Source: Abiotrophia defectiva ATCC 49176 | GTDB taxonomy: Bacteria > Bacillota > Bacilli > Lactobacillales > Aerococcaceae | Assembly (NCBI RefSeq): GCF_000160075.2 | Contig: NZ_KI535341.1 | Location: forward strand, 1-64,000 | Length of the DNA: 64,000 bases | Direction of reading: 5' to 3' | Shown: positions 7,031-21,785 of the stretch, in pieces | How positions within the stretch are numbered: the stretch's first letter is position 1 | Layout of the letters: every line of letters starts with the position of its first letter | Made by a program: the position numbers and the translations under genes | The notes under the pieces: generated by a model | Seen by the model: only the letters and a program-made list of their open reading frames with translations | The model's database searches: none | What the model was told of the DNA's origin: nothing

Positions 7031-9310
7031 TTAAGATGTCTTTCTGTCCGTCTTTGCTGTGTTAGTCAATATCAAGTCTCTTCTATATTTCACCATGTAT
7101 AAAGCTAATAAAGTTACTTTAAACCCAAATCTTATTTGATTTCCCTCAATATATTCTCTTCCGTGTATACATTCATTTCGGATATTTAAAGAATTGCTAT
7201 TATACATGAAGTGATATACGAATAGTAAATCTGGAGCATTCTCAAATCCGTTTAATTCTCTATAAATATTATCTAATAGCTCTCTAAGGATTGAGCTTGG
7301 ATCCTTAAATTTCATAAACTCATCCAGGCTTTCTTTGAATGGCACGATTCCAAACAACTTCCCTAAGTGTCTAATTTCAATCTCTAATAATGGAAATAGC
7401 TGAGTTAAGTGCCCCAATGTAATATTACCTTCATATGGAATTAGTGGAAATCCTAAAAGTTCTTCTACTAAAGTATATAACTCTTTCTCCCTATCAAACA
7501 TTGCGATTGCAAGCTTAGCATTCTCCTCGAATTGTTTATGTAATACTGAAACATAGATATCTAAACTTAATATATTCATGAATTTATATCCGTACTTTTC
7601 TATAATCCCCTCCACCTGGGACTTCAATATATTATCCGTATCGTGTCTGTCGAAATTAATTTCTTTATCTTTCATAGGGAAAATCGGCCTAAGTGTAATT
7701 CTATTCACTAGATAAATAATTGCATGCTCAGATACATGTTCCATAGTAGATATCATATCTGATTCTTTAGAAATTATACAAGCCTTTGCTATAACAATTG
7801 GGTTTATCATAACGCTATTATTATATTTTTCAACTTCTACTTTTGGGACTTTAGTCATTTTTGAATACTCATGTAAAGTTTCAACTTGTTTTTGATAAAT
7901 ATTATGCTGCCAATACGCTTGAATATTTATCATGTCTTGTTTGACAATCCTCTTGTCAATATTTTGATTTGTTCTGTTAACTTCCAAGAGAAATAACATC
8001 GCTTGATAAAATAAATTAGCAACTGATATCTCTTTTACTCCTTCAATTAACTCTAAAAACTTGGCCTTTGTCATATTGTAATATTTTTGGTTAATACATC
8101 TCGCTATATCAGCATTTCCTAGGTATTGTGTCAACGTATCAATATCCTTAATTAACAATATATCTTTATACTGATTTTCTATGTAGTCCTTTACTGAACG
8201 AATTTGATTTTTGTTTATAGGGAAAGATTGTCGGAGCTCTAATAATAAGTTTATCGAGGTAATGGAGTGTATAGTCTTATAAAAATTCCTTATCACTTCT
8301 GTCTTTGTTATCTTATCCATGACTCCTTCACTAAATAACATAGCCAATATTTTATATGTTGATGAAGAGATTATATCATAGGTGTCTCCCTTGCTAATCA
8401 GTTCCATAAGTAATTTGCAATGCGTTTCAATAATTTCTAAACTCGGGTCTCTTCTATTTAACAAAAAATCAACTGACTCTATTACATAATTTGAAATACT
8501 ATGATTGAAATAACTTTTTAACTGATCTAATAAATGAGGGGTCCAACTACGATAGTCAGGGACTATGCTATCTCCGCTAGAAAACATGGGCTCTATTTTA
8601 CCTTCCCGTATTGAAATCTTCAACATGTCTAATAAAGTATTTTCCTGCCATGTCAAGTTGCTTTCTCTATCGAATAATTGGTAATCAAAGCAGTTTACTG
8701 ATAATAAATCACCCTCATAATTCTTTAAAAAAATTTCTGAAGAATTATACACCACCTTATTTAGATTATCTTCAATATTTTGTTTAGCTTCCTCAAATCC
8801 AACTAAGCTTGTATTCTCCAGATATAACAGAATTGCTTCCTTATCGTAATCAAAAGCCAGCATATTAATAGCTTGATGGAAATTTCTTTGCTTCAAGAAT
8901 CTATCATCGATAATATATTTTGTGGCATTTCCTGAATTTTGTAGTTTTGTAATCCAGACCACTAGGAATAGAATCTTGGCAAACTTTGTATTTATCTCGT
9001 CTGAGCATCTTTCTCTTTCTATGGCCCCCACATAGTATTTTGATATTAAGTATATTTCACTTAATAATAAGTCCTTAAATTGAAGATCTCGATTACATAT
9101 CTCTAAGATATTTAGAAAGCAGTGAAAAACGTGAATCAAGGGGTTAATCCTCTCATTAAAGTCACAAAATGAATCAATATCTGACAGATTATAGTTTTCT
9201 TCAATATACTCAACAAACCATTGCCAATTCTGACTATGCTCTAAAATACCATCTCCTAGTTTAACCTTGATTTCATGTCCCAAATAATCTTTGTAATTCA
9301 CCTTCGACAA
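7031..9310 (-). CDS. Large lone protein with C-terminal HEPN-like R-X4-H motif; candidate defence or stress RNase
   Basis: The 759-residue protein is soluble and mostly helical, with no signal peptide, membrane segment or P-loop that I can see. Near the C-terminus the segment NIRNECIHGREY contains Arg711 and His716 in R-X4-H spacing, followed by a helix. This is the catalytic pattern of HEPN ribonucleases, and the preceding IEIRHLGKLFG helix also resembles the HEPN/DUF4209-like C-termini of abortive-infection proteins. The remaining 650 residues are not recognised and may be a sensor. The start is a TTG at 9310 behind GGGGG. The gene is far poorer in GC than its neighbours: in sampled lines, 15 of 60 bases at 8161-8220 against 31 of 60 at 10201-10260 in guaA. 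It stands alone between core genes, which suggests acquisition by transfer. A role in phage defence is inference. Confidence 0.6.
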   Translation of the reverse strand: MSKVNYKDYLGHEIKVKLGDGILEHSQNWQWFVEYIEENYNLSDIDSFCDFNERINPLIHVFHCFLNILEICNRDLQFKDLLLSEIYLISKYYVGAIERERCSDEINTKFAKILFLVVWITKLQNSGNATKYIIDDRFLKQRNFHQAINMLAFDYDKEAILLYLENTSLVGFEEAKQNIEDNLNKVVYNSSEIFLKNYEGDLLSVNCFDYQLFDRESNLTWQENTLLDMLKISIREGKIEPMFSSGDSIVPDYRSWTPHLLDQLKSYFNHSISNYVIESVDFLLNRRDPSLEIIETHCKLLMELISKGDTYDIISSSTYKILAMLFSEGVMDKITKTEVIRNFYKTIHSITSINLLLELRQSFPINKNQIRSVKDYIENQYKDILLIKDIDTLTQYLGNADIARCINQKYYNMTKAKFLELIEGVKEISVANLFYQAMLFLLEVNRTNQNIDKRIVKQDMINIQAYWQHNIYQKQVETLHEYSKMTKVPKVEVEKYNNSVMINPIVIAKACIISKESDMISTMEHVSEHAIIYLVNRITLRPIFPMKDKEINFDRHDTDNILKSQVEGIIEKYGYKFMNILSLDIYVSVLHKQFEENAKLAIAMFDREKELYTLVEELLGFPLIPYEGNITLGHLTQLFPLLEIEIRHLGKLFGIVPFKESLDEFMKFKDPSSILRELLDNIYRELNGFENAPDLLFVYHFMYNSNSLNIRNECIHGREYIEGNQIRFGFKVTLLALYMVKYRRDLILTNTAKTDRKTS

Positions 9311-9400
9311 TTTTATCCCCCACTTTACACGTTTACCTCTAAAGCAAAATTTAGTATATAGACTATTTATTTCCTTTAAAGATTAATATTATGACCTATA

Positions 9401-9432
9401 ATATACCCCCAGTCCAAAGACTGGGGGTATAT
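9401..9432. repeat. Perfect 14-bp hairpin with CAAA loop
   Basis: atatacccccagtc and gactgggggtatat pair exactly around caaa. It lies between guaA and the HEPN-like gene, where a terminator for guaA is expected, but no T run follows on the minus strand. It shares its loop with the hairpin at 1552-1579. Confidence 0.65.
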
Positions 9433-9485
9433 CGTGCTTTCCGAAATAACTAAAACGTACACTTAGCAATTTTCTGACTTAAAAT

Positions 9486-11036
9486 TTATTCCCACTCGAT
9501 CGTCGCTGGTGGTTTACTTGTAATATCATAGACCACGCGGTTAACATGGGCTACTTCGTTAACAATACGAGCGCTGATGACTTGCAGCACTTCCCACGGT
9601 AGGCGGGCGAAGTCGCTGGTCATCCCGTCGATAGAGGTGACGGCACGAATCCCGATGGTGTAATCGTAGGTCCGGCCATCTCCCATAACCCCAACAGACT
9701 TGAAGCCTGGGAGTACGGTGAAGTATTGCCATACATCACGTTCTAAGCCGTGGTTAGCAATCTCTTCGCGCAGAATGGCATCTGATTCACGGACGATTTC
9801 GAGTTTTTCTTCGGTGATTTCGCCGATAACCCGAATACCGAGACCTGGGCCTGGGAATGGTTGGCGCCATACCAAGCTGTCTGGCATACCCAGCGCTGTC
9901 CCCAAGGCTCGTACTTCGTCCTTGAAGAGGGTGTTGAGGGGCTCAATCAACTCGAACTGCATGTCTTCTGGCAGACCACCCACATTGTGGTGAGACTTGA
10001 TGGTCTCAGCTGTCTTGGTCCCGGATTCGATGATGTCGGTGTAGAGGGTCCCTTGTGCCAGGAAGTCTACCCCTTCTAGCTTAGCTGCTTCATCATCGAA
10101 GACATAGACGAATTCATTGCCGATAATCTTACGTTTTTGTTCAGGATCGCTCACGCCGGCTAATTTGGACAAGAAGCGGTCCTTGGCGTTAACCCGAATA
10201 ATGTTAAGACCGAATTTACCGGCCAGGCTATCCATGACTTGGTCGCCTTCCCCTTTACGCAAGAGGCCGTGGTCGACGAAGATACAGGTTAATTGGTCGC
10301 CAATGGCTTTCTGTAAGAGCACGCCTACGACGCTGGAGTCAACCCCACCGGACAAGCCAAGCAGGACCTTACGGTCGCCGACTTGTTGGCGAATCTTGGC
10401 TACTTCCATTTCGATGAAGTCTTCCATAGACCAGTCGCCCTTGGCCCCACAAATATTGAAGGCAAAGTTGCGGAGCAAGTCATTCCCGTGCTCAGAGTGG
10501 CGCACTTCTGGGTGGAACTGAACGCCATAGATTTGACGGGCTGGGTTCTCGAAAGCCGCTACCGGGCAGTGATCGTTAGACGCCGTCACGCTGAAGCCTT
10601 CAGGCACTTGCACGATTAAGTCACCATGGCTCATCCAAACCTTCTCATGACTATCTAAGCCAGCAAAGAGGCCTGTTTCACGTTGGTGAACATCTAACAT
10701 GGAGCGACCATATTCGCGCTTGTTAGCAGATTCGACCTTACCACCCAAGAGATGAGTGGTCAACTGCATGCCATAGCAAATCCCTAAGATCGGAATCCCC
10801 AATTCGAAGATGGTGGGGTCAATGGTGAAGGCACCTTCAGCATAGACGCTGTGTGGTCCCCCTGAGAAGATAATCCCCTTGACATTGCCTTCGGCTTGAA
10901 TGTCGGCTGCACTGGTATCATTGGGTAATAATTCACTGAAGACTCCAAATTCCCGAATGCGGCGGGTAATCAACTGGTTATACTGACTCCCAAAATCCAA
11001 CACAATAATTTTCTCTAACGATGCCTGTGTTTTCAT
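9486..11036 (-). CDS. guaA: GMP synthase (glutamine-hydrolysing)
   Basis: It converts XMP to GMP with ATP and glutamine, the last step of guanine nucleotide synthesis. The 516 residues are full length. The N-terminal class I amidotransferase domain has the nucleophile in GICYGMQ and histidine-glutamate in GVQFHPEV. The ATP-pyrophosphatase domain has the SGGVDSS loop at about residue 230. The C-terminal dimerisation domain ends in the conserved [16 protein letters not shown] supports the start. It is transcribed alone, with the tRNA-Leu gene upstream ending in its own terminator. I found no purine riboswitch or PurBox in front of it. Confidence 0.97.
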   Translation of the reverse strand: MKTQASLEKIIVLDFGSQYNQLITRRIREFGVFSELLPNDTSAADIQAEGNVKGIIFSGGPHSVYAEGAFTIDPTIFELGIPILGICYGMQLTTHLLGGKVESANKREYGRSMLDVHQRETGLFAGLDSHEKVWMSHGDLIVQVPEGFSVTASNDHCPVAAFENPARQIYGVQFHPEVRHSEHGNDLLRNFAFNICGAKGDWSMEDFIEMEVAKIRQQVGDRKVLLGLSGGVDSSVVGVLLQKAIGDQLTCIFVDHGLLRKGEGDQVMDSLAGKFGLNIIRVNAKDRFLSKLAGVSDPEQKRKIIGNEFVYVFDDEAAKLEGVDFLAQGTLYTDIIESGTKTAETIKSHHNVGGLPEDMQFELIEPLNTLFKDEVRALGTALGMPDSLVWRQPFPGPGLGIRVIGEITEEKLEIVRESDAILREEIANHGLERDVWQYFTVLPGFKSVGVMGDGRTYDYTIGIRAVTSIDGMTSDFARLPWEVLQVISARIVNEVAHVNRVVYDITSKPPATIEWE

Positions 11037-11143
11037 GCTTTGCTCCTTTACTTCATCTTATTATTGCCTATTGTATCAAAACCCTGTCCCGGTGTCATTA
11101 AATGTAGATGAGAGTTAGAGTGACTAGTCCCAACCCTATATAT

Positions 11144-11170
11144 AACAAAAAAAGGAGGGTTGCCCCTCCT
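11144..11170 (-). terminator. Terminator of tRNA-Leu
   Basis: On the minus strand the stem GGAGGG/CCCTCC is followed by TTTTTTTG, directly after the tRNA 3' end. Confidence 0.85.
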
Positions 11171-11176
11171 CGGTGA

Positions 11177-11259
11177 TGCGGCCAAGAAGACTCGAACTTC
11201 CACGGGGATACCCCCACTGCCCCCTCAAGACAGCGCGTCTGCCATTCCGCCATGACCGC
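11177..11259 (-). tRNA. tRNA-Leu, anticodon GAG
   Basis: The cloverleaf is complete on the minus strand. The acceptor stem is GCGGTCA/TGGCCGC with one G-U pair, followed by a D arm. The anticodon stem CTGTC/GGCAG encloses the loop TTGAGGG (anticodon GAG, reading CUC/CUU). It has the long variable arm typical of class II tRNAs, and a T arm GGAAG-TTCGAGT-CTTCT. The discriminator is A and CCA is not encoded. The length is 83 nt. Confidence 0.93.
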
Positions 11260-11276
11260 AAAATCACTACTCGATT

Positions 11277-11305
11277 ATTATAGCATCCTGGACTAAGCAT
11301 GGCAA
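11277..11305 (-). promoter_or_regulatory. Promoter of tRNA-Leu
   Basis: On the minus strand, TTGCCA and TATAAT are separated by exactly 17 bp, placing the start a few bases before the mature tRNA. Confidence 0.8.
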
Positions 11306-11350
11306 GCAATTTTTTCAGAATTTTATTGCTGGTCTCCTTGTCCTAAATAG

Positions 11351-11382
11351 AAAAGAGGCTGAGACAAAAGTCTCAACCTCTC
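11351..11382 (-). terminator. Terminator of the GH101 gene
   Basis: On the minus strand, AGAGGTTGAGAC pairs with GTCTCAGCCTCT around tttt and is followed by TTTT. Confidence 0.8.
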
Positions 11383-11391
11383 TTATCTAAA

Positions 11392-17190
<5,799 letters not shown>

Positions 17191-17354
17191 CTATTATATT
17201 GTATCCCCTTACAAAAAGAATTATAAATTCTTGCTGAATCATTTAGCTTTCTTGCGATATTTGTCTTTTAATTACGTTCCTTATGGCGATAAATTCTGTT
17301 TTCTAGCAATCTCTATAATTTCTTAAATTTCTTTGTCTATACAGATTTTAGGCA

Positions 17355-17383
17355 CAAAAAAGAGGCTGATTAATCAGCCTCTT
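17355..17383 (-). terminator. Terminator of the mevalonate operon
   Basis: On the minus strand the perfect palindrome around AAGAGGCTGAT/ATCAGCCTCTT is followed by TTTTTGTG, just after fni. Confidence 0.85.
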
Positions 17384-17388
17384 GAATA

Positions 17389-18462
17389 TTAATGATGTCT
17401 GCGTGCTAAGTCTTGGAAAGGCAAGCCACGGTCTTGAGCCCAGTTGCGCAAGTCTCCTGTCAGAATCAGGTCGGTGGTCTGAAGCTCTTGCCAGTCACGC
17501 GCACCTAGAAGTAGATAGAGTTGACGCAGTTGCTCCTGCCAAGCTCTGACCTTTTCAATGGTCGCATCAAGCCCTTTATTTTCCAGGTAGTGTAAGAAGA
17601 AACCGGCTAGCCCGACGGCTCTAGCTCCCATGGCAAGGGATTTGATAATATCAACCGGTTGATGAATCCCGCCACTAGCCAAAATCTCCAACTCGATTGG
17701 CGCCACTCGCGCTTCCAAGAGCGATTCCGCCGTCGTCTGGCCATATTGGTAGAGGGCTTGGAATTGAAGCGTCTCGTGCCGTTGGTCTTCAATCTGGATG
17801 AAATTAGTTCCACCCCGACCGCTGACATCCACTGTCTTCACACCGACTTCAGCCAAGCATCTTAAGGTTTGTTGACTCATACCGAAGCCTACTTCCTTAA
17901 TGATGACCGGGCAATCCAGGCCATTGACTAAGCGCTCAATTTGCTTTAACCATTGGCTAAAATCGCGGTCTCCCTCAGGCATGACTACTTCTTGGGGCCG
18001 GTTGAGGTGGATCTGCAAAGCATTGGCCCCCATAGCCTCCAAGACTCGCTGAGCCGACTCAAGGCTGTGATGGGCCCCCAGATTAGCTAGGATAAACCCA
18101 TCTGGATTGACCTGGCGCATCACTTGATAGCTAGTCGCCACTGTCGGATCCTTGACCATGGCACTAGCCGAACCAGCCGCTAACGCTAGCCCCGTCTCCC
18201 GCGCCACGATAGCGAGTTGCTCATTGTATTGGCCGGTTAACTTGGAACCACCCGTCATGGCATTGATGTAAAAAGGAAAGGCATGAGTGTGCCCTGCCCA
18301 CTGAGTAGTCAGGTCAATCTCATCTTGGGACAGGAGCGCCAAGGGATGGTGGACAAAACGTAGTTGATCGAAGCAACTAGCGGTCTGAACCCCTGCCTGT
18401 TGGGCCAAGGCTAAGTGAAGATGGTCGGCCTTACGATGGGCCATTAAGTTTTCTTCTTGCAT
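17389..18462 (-). CDS. fni: Isopentenyl-diphosphate delta-isomerase, type 2 (FMN-dependent)
   Basis: It interconverts IPP and DMAPP using reduced FMN and NADPH in the cytoplasm, the last step of this operon. The 357 residues form the type 2 fold. The N-terminal HRKADHL opens the substrate site, AGSASAMVKDP and GGTNFIQIE are FMN/phosphate loops, and ASGGIHQPVDI and GARAVGLAG form the C-terminal phosphate site. The ATG overlaps the stop codon of mvaK2 by one base (TAATG), behind AGGAGG, so translation is coupled. An internal ATG at codon 7 lacks a good ribosome site. Confidence 0.93.
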   Translation of the reverse strand: MQEENLMAHRKADHLHLALAQQAGVQTASCFDQLRFVHHPLALLSQDEIDLTTQWAGHTHAFPFYINAMTGGSKLTGQYNEQLAIVARETGLALAAGSASAMVKDPTVATSYQVMRQVNPDGFILANLGAHHSLESAQRVLEAMGANALQIHLNRPQEVVMPEGDRDFSQWLKQIERLVNGLDCPVIIKEVGFGMSQQTLRCLAEVGVKTVDVSGRGGTNFIQIEDQRHETLQFQALYQYGQTTAESLLEARVAPIELEILASGGIHQPVDIIKSLAMGARAVGLAGFFLHYLENKGLDATIEKVRAWQEQLRQLYLLLGARDWQELQTTDLILTGDLRNWAQDRGLPFQDLARRHH

Positions 18463-19607
18463 TAATTTCCTGCCTCCTCAGAGGGCCTTTGAGGCGCCCC
18501 TATCTCTAGTTCGACTAGGGTGATGCCGGCCGCCTGCCAAGCTGCCGCCAACTCTTTCTTGAGTCCTTGGCCTTGGCCGACCGCAATCCCGCAGTCTCCC
18601 CCTCCAGCCCCCGAGGATTTGGCCTCGAATTGATAGGCTTGAGCGATAGTCACCAGCTCTCGCAGGGCCGGCGTCTCAATAGAGAGGGTATTGTGTTTTT
18701 CAATTTGTAGTAGTAAATGTCGGTAGTCAGCCAGGCGCGATTGGATGGCTAAGCTGTCGCCAGTCTCAAAAGCTGTCTTGATGGCTTGGACTGTCTCCTT
18801 GGCCGAACTTAGAAATGCCTGATAGGCGGCACCAGACCGGTCCTGCCACTGGTCAATTAAGTTATCGGTAGAAGCTGGCACGCCAGTCCAGCCTACTAAG
18901 ACCTCTAAATCCGCTGGCGCAGACATAGGCTGGATGACCAGGCTAGGCCAGTCTTGACTCAGCAGGGATAAGATTGAATGGTTTGCTAGGGCTTCTTGTA
19001 GCCAACCCCGATCTGGGGCCACATAGTAGAGCCAACCGCCATAGGCATTGACCGCTAAATCAGCCAGACTGCCCTTGGAACCTAGGCGCATCATAGCCAT
19101 AGCAGCCAACTTATAGTGCATGAGCGGCGACTTAGCCACCAAGCCATAGAAAGCCAACAAAGCTTGGATGACCGCCACCGTCACTGCCCCACTAGAGCCA
19201 AAGCCGTATTTACGACCATTGTCTGCTAGCAGCTGACTGTCTATACTTAGGCGATAGTCTTGTAAAGGACGCCCCACTGCCTCTACTAAGTCTTCCACTA
19301 TTTGCATAGCGGCTAGAACATAGCGCCACTGAGCCGAATCAGCCTCATAGAGATTTGCCCGCTCATAGTGCCAGTCTTCTAAACCTGGCAGATTAGACTG
19401 GAGCAGACCCCGTCCTGGCCAGGGGCTGATGCCCACTTGGCAATGCAAATACTGGCTAACTGCGAAGAGTATTGCCGGTTGGTCTGGGGCCAAGACAGCA
19501 TACTCGCCTGCCAGGAAGAGTTTGCCGGGTGCCCAGCCCTGATTAGTCCCAAAATTCAATTCAGGTGCCAAATCAAAAAGCTCTAAAAGCTGATCCATTG
19601 CTTCCAT
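18462..19607 (-). CDS. mvaK2: Phosphomevalonate kinase
   Basis: This GHMP kinase phosphorylates 5-phosphomevalonate to 5-diphosphomevalonate. It has APGKLFLAGEYAVL near the N-terminus (substrate strand), the ATP loop YGFGSSGAVTV at about residue 140, and the C-terminal SGAGGGDCGIA motif. The start is placed at the ATG at 19607, 5 bases behind AAGGAGG. This gives 381 residues, and the longer readings run into mvaD. The gap to the mvaD stop is 13 bp. It belongs to the four-gene mevalonate operon. Confidence 0.92.
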   Translation of the reverse strand: MEAMDQLLELFDLAPELNFGTNQGWAPGKLFLAGEYAVLAPDQPAILFAVSQYLHCQVGISPWPGRGLLQSNLPGLEDWHYERANLYEADSAQWRYVLAAMQIVEDLVEAVGRPLQDYRLSIDSQLLADNGRKYGFGSSGAVTVAVIQALLAFYGLVAKSPLMHYKLAAMAMMRLGSKGSLADLAVNAYGGWLYYVAPDRGWLQEALANHSILSLLSQDWPSLVIQPMSAPADLEVLVGWTGVPASTDNLIDQWQDRSGAAYQAFLSSAKETVQAIKTAFETGDSLAIQSRLADYRHLLLQIEKHNTLSIETPALRELVTIAQAYQFEAKSSGAGGGDCGIAVGQGQGLKKELAAAWQAAGITLVELEIGAPQRPSEEAGN

Positions 19608-19620
19608 GGCTGCCTCCTTC

Positions 19621-20622
19621 TTAGTCATTAATTGGATAAGGCGCGGGACCAGGATAGGCCACCGCCAATTGCTTGGAATCAAATTCGGTCATAAAACGAT
19701 CGCGAATAGCCTCTGCTTGACTTGCTGGACAGAGAACCTTGACATTAGGTCCAGCGTCCATGGTGAAATAGGCGGTGAATCCTTCTTGCCGTAGTTGTCG
19801 TACCAAGTCCATGGCCTTAAGCGAATCCGCCTCCCAATAGCTAAAGCTTGGGTTGGCCGCAATCATGGTCGCATGCATCTTCATGGCATTGTGTTCAGCA
19901 ATTTGGCCTACACTGGCTAAGTCATGGGCTAGAATAGCAGGTTGAATAGCAGCTAAATCCTTGGCGACTTCATCAGGCCACAAGGCATAAAAAGGCGATG
20001 TCTCCATGGTCAGGGCCATGCCTTGGCGGCTAGAAATCTTCTTGGTTCCTTTGTTGACCATAACGACTAGCATGGCTAAATCCCATTCGGCTGCCTCAAA
20101 AGGTTCAGCATAAGAAGAGTCGCTGTCCTCTCCCTGGCCCGCATGCCAAATAACGAAGCCACCAAAGAGACTACGGCTAGCAGAACCTGAACCCTGACGG
20201 GCAAGAATAGATAGTTGACGTTGGGATAAGTCCAGGCCTAAGGCGGCATTGGTCGCACAGGCCAAGGCTGCGTAGGCAGAGGCCGATGAAGCCAAGCCGG
20301 CTGCCGTCGGCACATGATTGGTGCTGGTCACCAGGGCTCGACAATCGGTCTGAGCGAAGGCCCGAAAGCGGTCTAGGAAGGCCGAGACTTTGGCTACTTG
20401 GCTAGTTTCTTGCTCCTGACCATCGAGAATAAAACGGTCATGGGCTAGCTGGGTATCAAAAGTCACTTGGGTATCGGTGTAGAAGGCATCTAAGGTCAGT
20501 GACAGCGAACTGGTCACTGGCAAGAAGAGGGCCTGGTCGCGTTTGCCCCAATACTTAATCAGGGCGATATTGGTATGGGCGCGATAGGTTGCGCTCCCTT
20601 TTGGCTGATTTGGCTGAATCAT
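19621..20622 (-). CDS. mvaD: Diphosphomevalonate decarboxylase
   Basis: It converts mevalonate diphosphate to IPP with ATP and loss of CO2. The 333 residues show the family signature NIALIKYWGKRD at the start, the ATP loop GLASSASAYAALA at about 100-112, and the late TMDAGPNVKVLC segment with the catalytic Asp. AGGAGGAG supports the start. It lies 16 bp after mvaK1 and is the second gene of the operon. Confidence 0.95.
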   Translation of the reverse strand: MIQPNQPKGSATYRAHTNIALIKYWGKRDQALFLPVTSSLSLTLDAFYTDTQVTFDTQLAHDRFILDGQEQETSQVAKVSAFLDRFRAFAQTDCRALVTSTNHVPTAAGLASSASAYAALACATNAALGLDLSQRQLSILARQGSGSASRSLFGGFVIWHAGQGEDSDSSYAEPFEAAEWDLAMLVVMVNKGTKKISSRQGMALTMETSPFYALWPDEVAKDLAAIQPAILAHDLASVGQIAEHNAMKMHATMIAANPSFSYWEADSLKAMDLVRQLRQEGFTAYFTMDAGPNVKVLCPASQAEAIRDRFMTEFDSKQLAVAYPGPAPYPIND

Positions 20623-20638
20623 CGGGCTCCTCCTCTTT

Positions 20639-21634
20639 TTAAATGGCCATGGTCCAGGTGCGGCCGGCGCCTGCTTGACGCATGGCCTGGCTGATGGCCT
20701 CGGCCTGCTGGGCCTGGCTGGCTAGAGCAATGACACAGCCGCCCAAGCCCCCACCCGTTAACTTAGCACCTAGGGCGCCCGCTAACCAAGCGGATTTGAC
20801 AATACTATCCAGCTCAGGGGTCGAAACCTTGAGCTGGTTGAGATAATAGTGGTTGTAAGTCATTAGACGACCCAAGGCCACCAAATCTCCTTGGCGAATG
20901 GCCTGTTGGGCTTGAATGGTGCATTCCCCAATAGCCGCCATGGTCTTCATGACCTGGTCAGGTCGGTCTTGCGCTAGCTGGGCTACTTGAGCGACAGCGC
21001 GTTTGGTTTGGCCTGCCTGGCCGCTATCGGCAATCACCAGATAGCCTCCTAAGTTCATTTGGAAGGCTTGCGGCGTGATGCCCTTACGATAGAGGGCTGG
21101 CTGCGTGGTAGAAGTCATTAAGGTATCCAAACCACTTGGCGCTCCGTGGGCCAAGACTTCAGCCTGGTTGACCATGTAGTGCAGCACTTCCTGAGTCAGA
21201 CTGACCCCATAGTAATCAGCCAAAGCCCGGACTAGGGCAACCGCCACAGCGGCTGACGATCCCATGCCTCTTTCCTGAGGAATGTCGCTATCAATCCGAA
21301 TATGGATAGCTGAAGCCTGCTCTTTAGGCGCGCAATGTTCCTGAGCCAAACTGATAGCAGCCTGAACATTCTGCAGTTCTTGTGGCGCATCTGCCAAAGG
21401 CCCCTTGTAGTAGCGGCAGGACAAATAGTCTGCCTGGTGTTGGGTCGGTGTTACCCGGACACGAATGGCCACAGCCGGTACCGGCAAGGCAATGGCTGGG
21501 TAATCGTAAACAACGGCATGCTCCCCCATAAGGATGACTTTACCGTGGGCGGTCCCCATACCTACTGGGCTGTCCGCTACTTGGCTTTTTATATTTAATT
21601 CTTTATGTTGATTTCCTAGCGTCTTTTTAGGCAC
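20639..21634 (-). CDS. mvaK1: Mevalonate kinase
   Basis: It phosphorylates mevalonate to 5-phosphomevalonate and is the first gene of the operon mvaK1-mvaD-mvaK2-fni. Motifs are AHGKVILMGEHAVVYDYPA (substrate), the ATP loop ERGMGSSAAVAVALV, GAPSGLDT (catalytic Asp), and the C-terminal GAKLTGGGLGG. The start is best placed at the GTG at 21634, seven bases behind AAAGGGGA. A TTG at 21658 would enclose that ribosome site. With GTG the protein has 331 residues and still a short extra N-terminus. The operon promoter probably lies around 21670 (TACAAT on the minus strand), but its -35 is weak. Confidence 0.92.
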   Translation of the reverse strand: MPKKTLGNQHKELNIKSQVADSPVGMGTAHGKVILMGEHAVVYDYPAIALPVPAVAIRVRVTPTQHQADYLSCRYYKGPLADAPQELQNVQAAISLAQEHCAPKEQASAIHIRIDSDIPQERGMGSSAAVAVALVRALADYYGVSLTQEVLHYMVNQAEVLAHGAPSGLDTLMTSTTQPALYRKGITPQAFQMNLGGYLVIADSGQAGQTKRAVAQVAQLAQDRPDQVMKTMAAIGECTIQAQQAIRQGDLVALGRLMTYNHYYLNQLKVSTPELDSIVKSAWLAGALGAKLTGGGLGGCVIALASQAQQAEAISQAMRQAGAGRTWTMAI

Positions 21635-21785
21635 AAAAAGGTCCCCTTTACGAGTCAATTCGTCATGTTCTATTGTAGCGCATCCCAGGAAAAAGTGGGA
21701 TTTTTAGGGAAAGTTTTAAGCAATCTTAAACTTTCTTAGATTCTGTGGTAAAATAAGCCTAAGCATCCCCGTCAGGAGGTATCTC

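Noticed and set aside
10117-10521. Plus-strand ORF of 134 codons inside guaA
   Set aside because: Antisense shadow of a certain housekeeping gene.
11037-11140. PurBox or riboswitch before guaA
   Set aside because: No CGAAC core and no aptamer-like folding were seen in the short leader.
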